From positions 744,001 through 808,000 of the forward strand of contig NZ_JACLZF010000002.1 of the NCBI RefSeq assembly GCF_014243345.1: DNA of 64,000 nt. Direction: 5' to 3'. This stretch comes from Robiginitalea sp. SC105 (GTDB lineage: Bacteria > Bacteroidota > Bacteroidia > Flavobacteriales > Flavobacteriaceae). Positions 36,530 to 45,163 of the stretch are shown here, piece by piece (the stretch's first letter is position 1; each line of letters begins with the position of its first letter). The notes under the pieces were generated by a model. It was not told where the DNA came from and did no database searches. It worked only from the letters and a program-made list of their open reading frames with translations. The position numbers and the translations under genes are program-made.

Positions 36530-38929
36530 ATGATCACCAATACAGAACTGGAGTACAAAGGGAATTTGTACCCCAATCAAGTGGTGGACTACCATAAAGA
36601 TTCCGGGAAATTTTATTTTACCACCGATAACGGGGTAGTCCTGGAAATCACCATCCTGCGCAACAGCACCCTGCGTTTCCGATACGCCACCGATTACAAT
36701 TTTGAACCCGACTTTTCCTATGCCATCGCCCCGGACCACAGCCGCGGGTACAACGAACTCAGGGAAGAAGAAACCGCATCGGATTACCGGATCCTCACCT
36801 CCCGCCTGCAGGTGCTGGTAGACAAGAAAAGCCTGCGCGTGCAGATCTCCGACCTGGAGGGGAACATCATCAATGAGGACGAACTGGGCTTCCACTGGGA
36901 GGAAAACTATGCCTTCGGGGGGAACACGGTCAAAATGAGCAAGATCACCCAGTCTTCCGAGAGTTTTTACGGGATGGGTGACAAGGCGACCCATTCCAAC
37001 CTCAAGGGGAGGCGTGTAAACAACTGGGTTACTGACCAGTATGCCTTCGGGAAGGAACAGGACCCGCTCTACAAGGCGATCCCGTTTTTTATCGGTCTGC
37101 ACAACAACCAGGCCTATGGGATATTTTTCGATAACTCCTTTTGCACGCATTTCGACTTTGCCCACGAGCGGCGGAATGTCACCAGTTTCTGGGCAGACGG
37201 AGGCGAGATGAATTATTATTTCTTCTACGGGCCCGCGATTTCCAAGGTGGTACAATCCTATACGGATCTTACGGGCACCCCGGAGCTCCCGCCCATGTGG
37301 GCCCTGGGCTACCACCAGTCCAAATGGAGCTACTACCCTGAAAAGCGCGTCAGGGAACTGGCAAGGAACTTCCGGAAGCTCAAAATCCCCTGCGACGCCA
37401 TTTATCTGGACATTGACTACATGGACGGGTTCCGGTGCTTCACCTGGGACAAGAAACGCTTCCCGGATCCCAAAAAGATGATAACCGACCTTGAAAAGGA
37501 CGGTTTCAAGACCGTGGTGATGATCGACCCGGGCATCAAGGTAGACCGGGATTACTGGGTCTACCAGGAAGGCCTTGAAAACGATTATTTCTGCAAACGG
37601 GCTGACGGCCCCATCATGCACGGGAAGGTCTGGCCGGGTCCCTGCAGCTTCCCGGATTATACGAATCCCGAAGTGCGGCAATGGTGGGCCGGCCTCTATG
37701 AGGACTTTATCAAGGATTCCGGGCTGCACGCGGTATGGAACGACATGAATGAGCCCGCCGTGATGGAGGTGCCTACCAAGACGGCCCCCCTGGATATGCG
37801 GCACGATTACGACGGCAACCCCTGCAGCCACCGGAAAGCCCACAATGTGTACGGCATGCAGATGGTCCGGGCCACCTATGAGGGGGTCAAGAAATACGTG
37901 TTCCCGAAACGCCCCTTCGTGATTACACGGGCGGCCTATTCGGGTACCCAGCGATACTCGTGTACCTGGACGGGCGACAACGTGGCTACCTGGGAACACC
38001 TTTGGATTGCCAACGTGCAGGTGCAGCGGATGTGCATGAGCGGCTATTCCCATGTGGGGTCCGATATAGGGGGGTTTGCGGAACAACCCAACGGGGAACT
38101 CTTTGCCCGCTGGGTACAGCTGGGGATCTTCCACCCGTTTTGCCGGGTCCACTCCAGCGGCGACCACGGCGACCAGGAGCCCTGGTCCTTTGACGAGGAG
38201 GTGACGGGCATCGTGCGGAAATTCATCCAGCTGCGCTATCAGTTGCTACCCTACCTGTACACCAGTTTCTGGAGGTATATCAAGGAAGGGGTACCCATGC
38301 TCAAACCCCTGGTATACTACGATCAGGAAGATACCCAGACGCATTTCCGCACGGACGAATTCATCTTCGGGGACCAGATCCTGGTCTGCCCCATACAGGA
38401 GCCCAATGCCAAGGGGCGCAGGATGTATGTCCCTCGCGGGAAATGGCATAATTTCTGGACGGGGGAAATCGTCGAAGGCGGCAGCGAAAAGTGGGTGGTG
38501 GCCGACATCGACAAGATCCCGATTTTTATCCGGGAAGGCGCCATCATCCCGAAATTCCCGGTGCAGCAGTATGTGGGCGAAAAGAAACTGGAGCAGATGG
38601 AACTCAATGTCTACTACAAGCTGGGTCAGGAGCAATCCACCCTCTACGAGGATGCCCAGGACGGCTACGACTACAAGAAGGGCGGTTACAGCATCCGGAA
38701 CTTCCGTTTCAACGGGAAGGAAAAGGAGGTGATGCTGCAGCAGTTCAAGGACGGTTCCTATATCACCTCCTACGAAAAATTCAAGATCAGCCTGATCGGG
38801 CTGCCCTTCCGGATCAAGAGCGTTCAGCTGGACAACGAGACCATACCCCTGAAGGAACTGCGGATAAACGGGGACAACACTATCGAAGTGAGCAAAAATT
38901 TTAGCGTATTGCACATTTCCGGGAAGTGA
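36530..38929 (+). CDS. GH31 alpha-glucosidase
   Basis: A 799 aa cytoplasmic glycoside hydrolase (no signal peptide). It has an N-terminal beta-sandwich, a GH31 barrel with nucleophile Asp405 (VWNDMNEPAVM) and acid/base Asp483 (TWTGDNVATWEHL), and C-terminal beta domains ending in a DUF5110-like part. It would release glucose from maltose, maltodextrin or other alpha-glucosides. Placed after glgB, it can degrade the same sugars that the GlgE route stores; alpha-xylosidase or transglucosylase activity cannot be excluded. The 98-base gap from glgB holds a possible operator, so it may be regulated separately. Confidence 0.93.
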   Translation: MITNTELEYKGNLYPNQVVDYHKDSGKFYFTTDNGVVLEITILRNSTLRFRYATDYNFEPDFSYAIAPDHSRGYNELREEETASDYRILTSRLQVLVDKKSLRVQISDLEGNIINEDELGFHWEENYAFGGNTVKMSKITQSSESFYGMGDKATHSNLKGRRVNNWVTDQYAFGKEQDPLYKAIPFFIGLHNNQAYGIFFDNSFCTHFDFAHERRNVTSFWADGGEMNYYFFYGPAISKVVQSYTDLTGTPELPPMWALGYHQSKWSYYPEKRVRELARNFRKLKIPCDAIYLDIDYMDGFRCFTWDKKRFPDPKKMITDLEKDGFKTVVMIDPGIKVDRDYWVYQEGLENDYFCKRADGPIMHGKVWPGPCSFPDYTNPEVRQWWAGLYEDFIKDSGLHAVWNDMNEPAVMEVPTKTAPLDMRHDYDGNPCSHRKAHNVYGMQMVRATYEGVKKYVFPKRPFVITRAAYSGTQRYSCTWTGDNVATWEHLWIANVQVQRMCMSGYSHVGSDIGGFAEQPNGELFARWVQLGIFHPFCRVHSSGDHGDQEPWSFDEEVTGIVRKFIQLRYQLLPYLYTSFWRYIKEGVPMLKPLVYYDQEDTQTHFRTDEFIFGDQILVCPIQEPNAKGRRMYVPRGKWHNFWTGEIVEGGSEKWVVADIDKIPIFIREGAIIPKFPVQQYVGEKKLEQMELNVYYKLGQEQSTLYEDAQDGYDYKKGGYSIRNFRFNGKEKEVMLQQFKDGSYITSYEKFKISLIGLPFRIKSVQLDNETIPLKELRINGDNTIEVSKNFSVLHISGK

Positions 38930-38952
38930 AATTTTCGTAAATTTCCAGTTGG

Positions 38953-39780
38953 ATGAATCTTAAAATGCCCCATATGAGAAAGGCCCTGTTGCTGATCGTA
39001 CTCTTCTTCGGAGTCACGGCCTGTAAGACGAATCCGTTTACGGGTAAAAGTACCCTGAATTTTTACCCGAACAGCCAGATTTTCCCGATGGCTTTTGCCC
39101 AGTACGACCAATTCCTCGAGGAAAACAAGGTAGTCGACTCCGGGGCCGAGGCCAATATGATCACCGCGGTCGGGCAGCGCATTGCCTCCGCGGCAGAGCG
39201 CTGGCTCACGGCCAATGGGTACCCCGGGTACCTTAAGGACTACCAGTGGGAATACAACCTGGTGCAGGACGAAACGGTCAACGCCTGGTGCATGCCCGGG
39301 GGCAAGATCGTCTTCTATACCGGGATCCTGCCCATTTGCCAGGGAGAAACAGGCGTTGCCGTGGTGATGGGCCATGAAGTGGCCCACGCCCTTGCGGACC
39401 ACGGGGCCCAGCGTATGAGTGCAGGGATGCTGCAGCAGATCGGCGCCGTCGGGGTAGCGGTGGCCGTGGACGACCCGGAAAAGCGGAATGCCTATATGCA
39501 GGCCTATGGCCTGGGGAGCACGGTGGGGGGGATGCTCCCCTTCAGCCGGAGCCACGAAACCGAAGCCGACCGTATCGGGCTGCAGATTATGGCCATAGCC
39601 GGATACAACCCGGACGAGGCCGCGGAACTCTGGAAGCGGATGAAAGCCCAGGGCGGGCAGGCACCCCCGGAATTCCTCAGTACGCACCCTTCCAACGAAA
39701 CCCGGATTGCCAACCTGACCGAGTGGGCACCACTGGCCAAGGAAGAAGCCCGGAAATTTGGCGTTACTACTTTCAGGTAG
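38953..39780 (+). CDS. M48 family metallopeptidase lipoprotein
   Basis: A 275 aa zinc peptidase with lipobox GVTAC (Cys24), thus a periplasmic, probably outer-membrane-attached enzyme like E. coli LoiP/BepA. The zinc motif is MGHEVAHALADH, with the third ligand in SHETEADRIGL. BepA/LoiP relatives clear or assist assembly of outer-membrane proteins. The start may be ATG 38953 or ATG 38974; the latter gives a more standard signal peptide (MRKALLLIV...). It follows the GH31 gene by 23 bases and ends before a hairpin terminator. Confidence 0.9.
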   Translation: MNLKMPHMRKALLLIVLFFGVTACKTNPFTGKSTLNFYPNSQIFPMAFAQYDQFLEENKVVDSGAEANMITAVGQRIASAAERWLTANGYPGYLKDYQWEYNLVQDETVNAWCMPGGKIVFYTGILPICQGETGVAVVMGHEVAHALADHGAQRMSAGMLQQIGAVGVAVAVDDPEKRNAYMQAYGLGSTVGGMLPFSRSHETEADRIGLQIMAIAGYNPDEAAELWKRMKAQGGQAPPEFLSTHPSNETRIANLTEWAPLAKEEARKFGVTTFR

Positions 39781-39807
39781 GCAGCCCATCTAATAATCGT
39801 ATATTGA

Positions 39808-39837
39808 AAACCATTCACTAAACCGGATGGTTTTTTT
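39808..39837 (+). terminator. Terminator or attenuator abutting the next start codon
   Basis: AAACCAT (39808-39814) pairs with ATGGTTT (39827-39833), and the run of seven T ends at 39837, directly before the ATG of the UMF1-type MFS gene. It most likely ends the M48 transcript, but it could also act as an attenuator for the following gene. Confidence 0.7.
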
Positions 39838-41160
39838 ATGGCAAAAGCATTTGCACACAAAGGCAGCCCCAAACTCCTGAATGCCTGGGCATTCTACGAT
39901 TGGGCCAATTCCGTCTACAGCCTTACCGTGGTCTCGGCTGTATTCCCCCTTTACCTGGGAGCTATCTTCCGTCAGGCCGGCGTGGAGCAGGTAACCGTTC
40001 TGGGCGTAACCATGGGGCGTACCCCCCTGATCAGCTATGTGACGGCTGCTGCCTTTATTGTCATCGCGCTGATCACCCCTTTGCTTTCCGGTATTGCGGA
40101 TTACCTGGGCAACAAGAAGGTCTTCATGAAAGCCTTCTGCTACCTGGGCGGGGCTTCCTGCATCGGGCTTTACTGGTTCACCCTGGAGACCCTGTATGCC
40201 GGTTTGGTTTTCTATTTCCTCGGGGTGGTCGGGTTCTGGGTGAGTTTTGCGATGAACAACTCCTACCTCCCGGATATCGCCTACCCGGAACAGCAGGACC
40301 GGCTGAGCGCGAAGGGCTTTTCCCTGGGTTATATCGGCAGCGTGATTTTGTTGCTTATTAACCTTGCCATGGTGCTGAACCCGGACGTTTTCGGCATCCC
40401 GGATTCCGCAAACCAGCCCGCGGAAATCCTGGCCATGAAATATTCCTTCGTAAGCGTGGGCATCTGGTGGATTGGTTTCAGCCAGTACACCTTTTACCAC
40501 CTGCCCAGGGGCTACCGGCGGGAAGGCAGGCGGACGCACATCATCTTCAACGGATTCCGTGAACTGCAGGGGGTCTGGAGGCAGCTGGGTCAATTGCCGG
40601 AGCTCAAGCGCTACCTCGGGGCATTTTTTGTTTACAGTATGGCCGTTCAGACCGTCATGCTGATCGCAGCCTATTTTGGGGAAGAGGAAATTGCCTGGGG
40701 GACGGATTCCGAACGGACCACGGGCCTGATCGTCAGCATCCTGGTGATCCAGCTGGTGGCTGTTGCGGGCGCCACCCTGACGGCCCGGGCATCGAAGGCC
40801 TTCGGGAATATCCCGACCTTGGTGGCCATCAACGCCCTGTGGGTGGGGATCTGCATCTACGCCTATTTTGTGCGGCAGCCAATGGAATTTTACCTGGCTG
40901 CCGGCCTGGTGGGCCTGGTCATGGGGGGAATACAGGCGCTTTCGAGGTCTACCTACTCCAAGTTCATGCCGGAAACCACCGATACCACGTCTTTTTTCTC
41001 CTTTTACGATGTTGCCGAAAAAATTGGGATCGTCATCGGGATGTCCATCTTCGGGCTGGTCTCCCAACTGAATAACAGCATGCGGCCTGCAGCCCTCCTG
41101 TTGGGCGTCTTTTTCCTGATCGGGATCGTGCTGCTGATGCGGGTACCCCGCAAAAAATAA
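39838..41160 (+). CDS. UMF1-family MFS transporter
   Basis: A 440 aa, 12-helix major facilitator of the Unknown Major Facilitator type 1 (Atg22-like) family. It shows the N-terminal signature LNAWAFYDWANSVYSLTV and the motif SGIADYLGNKK, and the late MGGIQALSRSTYSKFMPE. Atg22 exports amino acids from the fungal vacuole, but the bacterial substrate is not known. The ATG sits directly on the T run of the preceding hairpin, so the start is forced by the conserved N-terminus. It converges on the DUF2807 operon. Confidence 0.88.
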   Translation: MAKAFAHKGSPKLLNAWAFYDWANSVYSLTVVSAVFPLYLGAIFRQAGVEQVTVLGVTMGRTPLISYVTAAAFIVIALITPLLSGIADYLGNKKVFMKAFCYLGGASCIGLYWFTLETLYAGLVFYFLGVVGFWVSFAMNNSYLPDIAYPEQQDRLSAKGFSLGYIGSVILLLINLAMVLNPDVFGIPDSANQPAEILAMKYSFVSVGIWWIGFSQYTFYHLPRGYRREGRRTHIIFNGFRELQGVWRQLGQLPELKRYLGAFFVYSMAVQTVMLIAAYFGEEEIAWGTDSERTTGLIVSILVIQLVAVAGATLTARASKAFGNIPTLVAINALWVGICIYAYFVRQPMEFYLAAGLVGLVMGGIQALSRSTYSKFMPETTDTTSFFSFYDVAEKIGIVIGMSIFGLVSQLNNSMRPAALLLGVFFLIGIVLLMRVPRKK

Positions 41161-41191
41161 CCCCGGGCAGTCGCTTTGCGGCTGTCCGGGG
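41151..41191 (-). terminator. Terminator of the sigma-DUF4097-DUF2807 operon
   Basis: A 14-bp stem (two G-T wobbles) pairs 41161-41174 with 41178-41191 around a tiny loop. On the minus strand it is followed by TTATTTTTTG, which overlaps the 3' end of the MFS gene. The hairpin would also form in the MFS transcript, but no T run follows on that side. Confidence 0.8.
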
Positions 41192-41225
41192 TGACTGTGA
41201 CGTCTTCTGATTGTATGCTATCGGT

Positions 41226-41960
41226 TCAGTCTTTGACAACATCCCCCGAACCGGAGGTTTTGCTGTCTACGCTTGCCGGGTTCCCCCGGTAATGGATATC
41301 GCCCGATCCCGATACCCGTGCGGTCAGGGATTCCGTGGCGGTAACACGTACATCGGCAGATCCGGAAACTACTGCCTCCACTTCACGTGCGGACAAGTCA
41401 AAGGCTTTGACGTCCCCCGAACCGGAAACCCGGATTTCCACCGACCCGGCCGTCCCGCTCAGGACGATGTCCCCGGAACCGGAAAGGGAAGCTTCCACGT
41501 GGTCCGCATCCAGTTCCAGGGTAATATCCCCGCTTCCGGACATGCCGGTCTCAAAACGATCTGCTTTCAGGCGGGTCTTGCCCACGATATCCCCGGAGCC
41601 CGAGAGGGTAACTTCACGGATCGATTCTACCGGCACCGTTACCTGTATGCCGCCACCCTTCCAGCTGGAGGGTTGGAGGTTGTATCCTTTTTCGGTCCGA
41701 ATCACCAGGGAACCCTCCCGGTTTACTTCCGTAACCAGGTGTTCGAGCAGGTTTTCTTCCCCGCTGATGGTGATTTGGCCCTCCGGACCCGGGACGAGTT
41801 CCACATCGAACCATCCCGAGAGGGATACCCCCTCGTAACTACCCACTTCACGCGTTTCCGTCACGGTATTGCCGTTGCCCTTGACGCGTTTGCCCCATTG
41901 GCCGCTCAGGTTACAGGCGGTCAGCAGGCAGAGGATTCCGAGTAATGCTGATTTTTTCAC
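41226..41960 (-). CDS. DUF2807 lipoprotein, beta-helix type (SGSGD repeats)
   Basis: A 244 aa lipoprotein (lipobox CLLTAC). After a short linker, DUF2807 repeats form a probable beta-helix; the turn motif SGSGD recurs at least six times (LSGSGDIV, MSGSGDIT, VSGSGDVK and others). I set the start at GTG 41960, because this makes the signal peptide align residue for residue with the tandem paralogue and gives both proteins the same length. An in-frame TTG at 41969 is the alternative. It is the last gene of the ECF sigma operon. DUF2807 (GIN domain) proteins are thought to be surface or adhesin-like; the role is unproven. Confidence 0.83.
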   Translation of the reverse strand: MKKSALLGILCLLTACNLSGQWGKRVKGNGNTVTETREVGSYEGVSLSGWFDVELVPGPEGQITISGEENLLEHLVTEVNREGSLVIRTEKGYNLQPSSWKGGGIQVTVPVESIREVTLSGSGDIVGKTRLKADRFETGMSGSGDITLELDADHVEASLSGSGDIVLSGTAGSVEIRVSGSGDVKAFDLSAREVEAVVSGSADVRVTATESLTARVSGSGDIHYRGNPASVDSKTSGSGDVVKD

Positions 41961-41996
41961 GATTTTCAATTTGTTTGATGCTATTAGTGTTTGTTT

Positions 41997-42731
41997 TTAT
42001 CCTTTCCGGACGCTGCCGGCCCCGCTGGCTTTGCTCTCCAGTTTATCGGGGTTTCCCCTGTAGGTGAGCCCGCCGGCACCCGATACGCGGGCCCTGAGGG
42101 ATTCATTTGCCGTGACGTCCGCATCCGAGGATCCGGAAAGTTCGGCGTCCACGTGCCGGGCCGTCAGTCCGTAGGCATCCAGGTCGGAGGCGCCGGACCC
42201 TTCGATTTCCAGGGTTTCGGCAGCCCCGGACAGCCTTAGTTCGGAAGCCCCCGACATGTCTACCAGCACGGTTTCCGCCGTAACGTCCAGTTCGCAATCC
42301 GCTGCACCCGAAATACTGGCCTTAAAGCGGTCTGCGGTCAATGCCACCTCCCCGATCAGGTCGGAGGCCCCACTGGCGGAAACCTCGGAGATGGATTCCA
42401 CCGGTACCCAGATGCGGATCCCGTCTTTCCTGAATTCCCGTCCGGGTTCTAGCTGTATGCCTCTTTCGACGTGGATTTTCAATTCATTTCCGCTGACTTC
42501 CGTGATGATGTGTTCCATCAGGTTTTCCTCCGCCTCCACCCGGAGCTGCCCTTCGCTTCCGGCTACCAGGTAGACGGTGAAGATATGCGAAACGGAAACC
42601 GCGTCGTAGCTCCCTACCTGACGCTCTTCGGTAACCTGGTTGCCATTGCCTTTGATTCGTTTTCCCCACTGCCCGTTCAGGTTGCAGGCCGTCAGCAGGC
42701 AGATTATACCGAGTAATACTGTATTTTTCAT
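41997..42731 (-). CDS. DUF2807 lipoprotein, paralogue with SGASD repeats
   Basis: A 244 aa lipoprotein that is clearly a tandem duplicate of the downstream gene: nearly identical signal peptide and linker (CLLTACNLNGQWGKRIKGNGN), the same length and the same beta-helix layout. Its turn motifs, however, read SGASD, SGAAD, SGASE or SGSSD in place of SGSGD. This suggests that the two copies have separate ligands or partners. The gap to the downstream paralogue is about 36 bases and to the upstream DUF4097 gene 27 bases, all on the minus strand. Confidence 0.85.
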   Translation of the reverse strand: MKNTVLLGIICLLTACNLNGQWGKRIKGNGNQVTEERQVGSYDAVSVSHIFTVYLVAGSEGQLRVEAEENLMEHIITEVSGNELKIHVERGIQLEPGREFRKDGIRIWVPVESISEVSASGASDLIGEVALTADRFKASISGAADCELDVTAETVLVDMSGASELRLSGAAETLEIEGSGASDLDAYGLTARHVDAELSGSSDADVTANESLRARVSGAGGLTYRGNPDKLESKASGAGSVRKG

Positions 42732-42758
42732 ATCGATTCCTAATTGGTGTTAAACTGT

Positions 42759-43850
42759 TTATTGGCGGTTAAAGGAGATATTCCCGTATTCGCTGGTTAT
42801 GTTGACGCTATTCCCGCTGGAAGAGGAGCCGTAATACCCCTGGTAGTAGCGGCTGCTGTTCTTTTCGCGGCTCACGTTGATGGTGAAATCCTCCTTGCCG
42901 CTGACCCCGGCGTATTCCGAACTGATTTCGAAATTAAAATGGTAGGCCGGGTCGTATCCGATTTTGATCCCCGTATAGTCGGTCCGGATGTTGATGTCCC
43001 CGGCATCCTGTGCCATCCGCTCGATCCGGATGGACCCGTAGTCTGCCGTGATGTCCACATCCCCGTGAATGGTGCCCAGCTTCACGTTGATATAATCCCC
43101 GGAACCTCGGATATTATTCGCTTCCCCCACGTCCAGGTTGCCGTAATCGCTCGAATAGGTCAGGTTTTCCATTTGTTCCACGGCGGAGTCCGTATAATCC
43201 GCTGAGATGTCCAGGTCCCCGGCTTTTTCGATGACGAACCCGGAATAATCCGCACGGATCTTGCCGGAATTCATGAAACCGATGCGGGATTTGGAGGTGT
43301 AATCGAAGCTGAGTTCGTTATTCCTTCCGCGTAGCTCGCCCAGGTCCAGCCGGCCATAGTCGCAGGAGATCCGGGCATGCCCGTCCAACCGGTCCAGGCT
43401 GATGTTGCCGTAATCGTTGCTGAGGTTGACCGAGTTCTTCACCGGCATCCTGACCGTATAGTTGATCTGCATGTTCACGTTGTTGTTCTTGCCCCACCAG
43501 CCCCAGGAATTGTCCTTGCCGATACGGGTCCGGGCCGAAACCATGGAGGCGCTTGCCTCGAACTCCACAGTGATCTCCTCCAGTTTGTTTTGAACTTTGT
43601 CCTCGTTGTTCCCGTTGGTGGTAATATGTACCTCGATTACAACGCGGTTTTCGTTCCAGGAAGTGAGCACCAGGTTTCCGAAGCTGTTGTCGATTTTCAG
43701 CAGCGCATCGGAATTGACGTTGAATTCCTTTTTGATTGTTTTTTCCTTGGTATGCCGACCGCGGAGTTCGGGGTCGTTGGCCCGTGCCGGGCCAAGGCAG
43801 GTTACCAGGGCCAGGAAGAGCGGGATGATTTTAAATGACATTCGTCGCAT
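42759..43850 (-). CDS. Exported DUF4097 family beta-helix protein
   Basis: A 363 aa protein with a signal peptide (LFLALVTCLGPARA) and then many short beta strands with a recurring Asp-Tyr-Gly/Thr motif (SNDYGNI, SCDYGRL, SADYTDS, SSDYGNL, TADYGSI, RTDYTGI, TSEYGNI). This is the DUF4097 pattern, also found in the C-terminal part of the Gram-positive envelope-stress protein LiaX. Its start (ATG 43850 or ATG 43841) lies inside the end of the anti-sigma-like gene, which implies coupled translation. It probably acts at the cell surface as part of a sigma-controlled response. Confidence 0.82.
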   Translation of the reverse strand: MRRMSFKIIPLFLALVTCLGPARANDPELRGRHTKEKTIKKEFNVNSDALLKIDNSFGNLVLTSWNENRVVIEVHITTNGNNEDKVQNKLEEITVEFEASASMVSARTRIGKDNSWGWWGKNNNVNMQINYTVRMPVKNSVNLSNDYGNISLDRLDGHARISCDYGRLDLGELRGRNNELSFDYTSKSRIGFMNSGKIRADYSGFVIEKAGDLDISADYTDSAVEQMENLTYSSDYGNLDVGEANNIRGSGDYINVKLGTIHGDVDITADYGSIRIERMAQDAGDINIRTDYTGIKIGYDPAYHFNFEISSEYAGVSGKEDFTINVSREKNSSRYYQGYYGSSSSGNSVNITSEYGNISFNRQ

Positions 43851-44388
43851 TGTTTTCGTTTTTGAATTGTTTGATTTCTTCTATTTTTTCCATCACCTGC
43901 TGCAACAGGTCGATGCGGGTTTGAAAATTGTTGATCATGGCCTGCAGGATCATTTTGCTGTTGCCGCCCTCCACGAGGTCGGATTCCAGGCGCTGGTAAT
44001 CGGCCTCCAGTTGCTGTAGCTGCCGGAGCGCATCGTCGATAAGCGGCCGGGTTTCCGGGCTGCTCAGGGCTTCGAGTTCCTGTACCTCCTGCGCCACCAG
44101 GTTGGCAAAATAGTGGGAGGTCTGGGAAGCTTCCGGGGAGATACTGGCCACCTGTTCCTCCATGGAGGCGTCGGGCCTCAGCAGGAAAACGGATGCGGTA
44201 AGCAACAGGGCCACCGTGGCGGCTATCGAAAGCGGCCTCCACAAATTGAGGCGGCGCCGGCTACTCCTGCCTGCCTGTTTCCCCAGGCGTTCCCGGAACC
44301 GGTCCCGGTGTCCTTCTGCTGGTTCCCGCAGGTCCAGGGACCCCCTGAGATCCCCGAATAATGATTCTATGGTATCGTTCTCTTTCAT
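43831..44388 (-). CDS. Putative membrane anti-sigma factor
   Basis: A 185 aa protein with one membrane helix (about residues 50-70, LWRPLSIAATVALLLTASVF). A short charged cytoplasmic N-terminus contains the EGHRDRFRERL motif common in flavobacterial sigma regulators. The C-terminal outer half is long, Gln/Leu-rich and probably coiled-coil (VAQEVQELEAL to QQVMEKIEEI). It starts at ATG 44388, overlapping the sigma gene by 4 bases (ATGA), and its end overlaps DUF4097 by up to 20 bases. The position and topology suggest an anti-sigma factor; there is no zinc-finger anti-sigma motif. Confidence 0.72.
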   Translation of the reverse strand: MKENDTIESLFGDLRGSLDLREPAEGHRDRFRERLGKQAGRSSRRRLNLWRPLSIAATVALLLTASVFLLRPDASMEEQVASISPEASQTSHYFANLVAQEVQELEALSSPETRPLIDDALRQLQQLEADYQRLESDLVEGGNSKMILQAMINNFQTRIDLLQQVMEKIEEIKQFKNENNATNVI

Positions 44389-44945
44389 ACGCTTGGTGTA
44401 ATGGACAGTTTCTTGCGCAGGCTGTCTTTGGCCCTGGAGATGGTTGTCCTGCAATTGCCGTAGCTCATGTCCATGATTTCACTGATTTCCTTGTAATCAT
44501 AACCTTCGATTAAGTGTAAGGTCAAAGAAATTCTGTAGCTGTCTTTTAGCTGCTTCATGGTTTCCAGTACTTTTTGAGCCATTTGTTCCGTACTCCCGGA
44601 ATCAGCCACAGCTTCATCCTTATCTTCGACCTTGTTTAATACACTTTCCAATCCCACTTCCTGCAGTTTCTGCTGCTTCCGGTAGTGGTAAATACTGTTG
44701 TTGATCACGATGCGTTTCAACCAGGCCCCGAAGGTTACCTCCCCTTTGAAGGTATCCAGCTTGGTAAATGCGCTCAGAAACGATTCCTGCATGATATCTT
44801 CAGCTTCTGCGGAATCCTTTACGATGCGTACCGCCGTGTTGTACATGGCGTGATAGTACTGATCGTAAATCTTCATCTGAGCCCGTTGGTCGCCTTTCAA
44901 ACACGCTTGCAACAAAACATCAGTATGTTCATTATGCTGGCTCAA
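44385..44945 (-). CDS. ECF RNA polymerase sigma factor
   Basis: A 186 aa ECF sigma factor. Region 2 is seen as YYHAMYNTAVRIVKDSAEAEDIMQESF-type sequence with FGAWLKRIVINNS, and region 4 as YDYKEISEIMDMSYGNCRTTISRAK (about residues 152-173). It heads an operon of five genes with a membrane regulator and three exported beta-helix proteins, so it most likely controls an envelope response that includes its own operon. The start codon is TTG (44945); the first ATG is at codon 24, inside the first conserved helix, so the TTG start is probably real. Confidence 0.9.
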   Translation of the reverse strand: MSQHNEHTDVLLQACLKGDQRAQMKIYDQYYHAMYNTAVRIVKDSAEAEDIMQESFLSAFTKLDTFKGEVTFGAWLKRIVINNSIYHYRKQQKLQEVGLESVLNKVEDKDEAVADSGSTEQMAQKVLETMKQLKDSYRISLTLHLIEGYDYKEISEIMDMSYGNCRTTISRAKDSLRKKLSITPSV

Positions 44946-45163
44946 AAAGTTGTTATTTGTCTTAGAGATGAATCAATTTACGGATTGTTACAGTTGGTGC
45001 AGACTAAAATTGCGGCCATGGCATGGGAATTGTCATTACTAAATGGAAAAATTGTTGATTAATGGCATTAATGGTTTGGAATACAAACAATTATGTTTTG
45101 CAACATCCGCTATGAAATTGAAACGAACTGTCCGTAGGTGACAGAATGACCGAAATTTACTGC

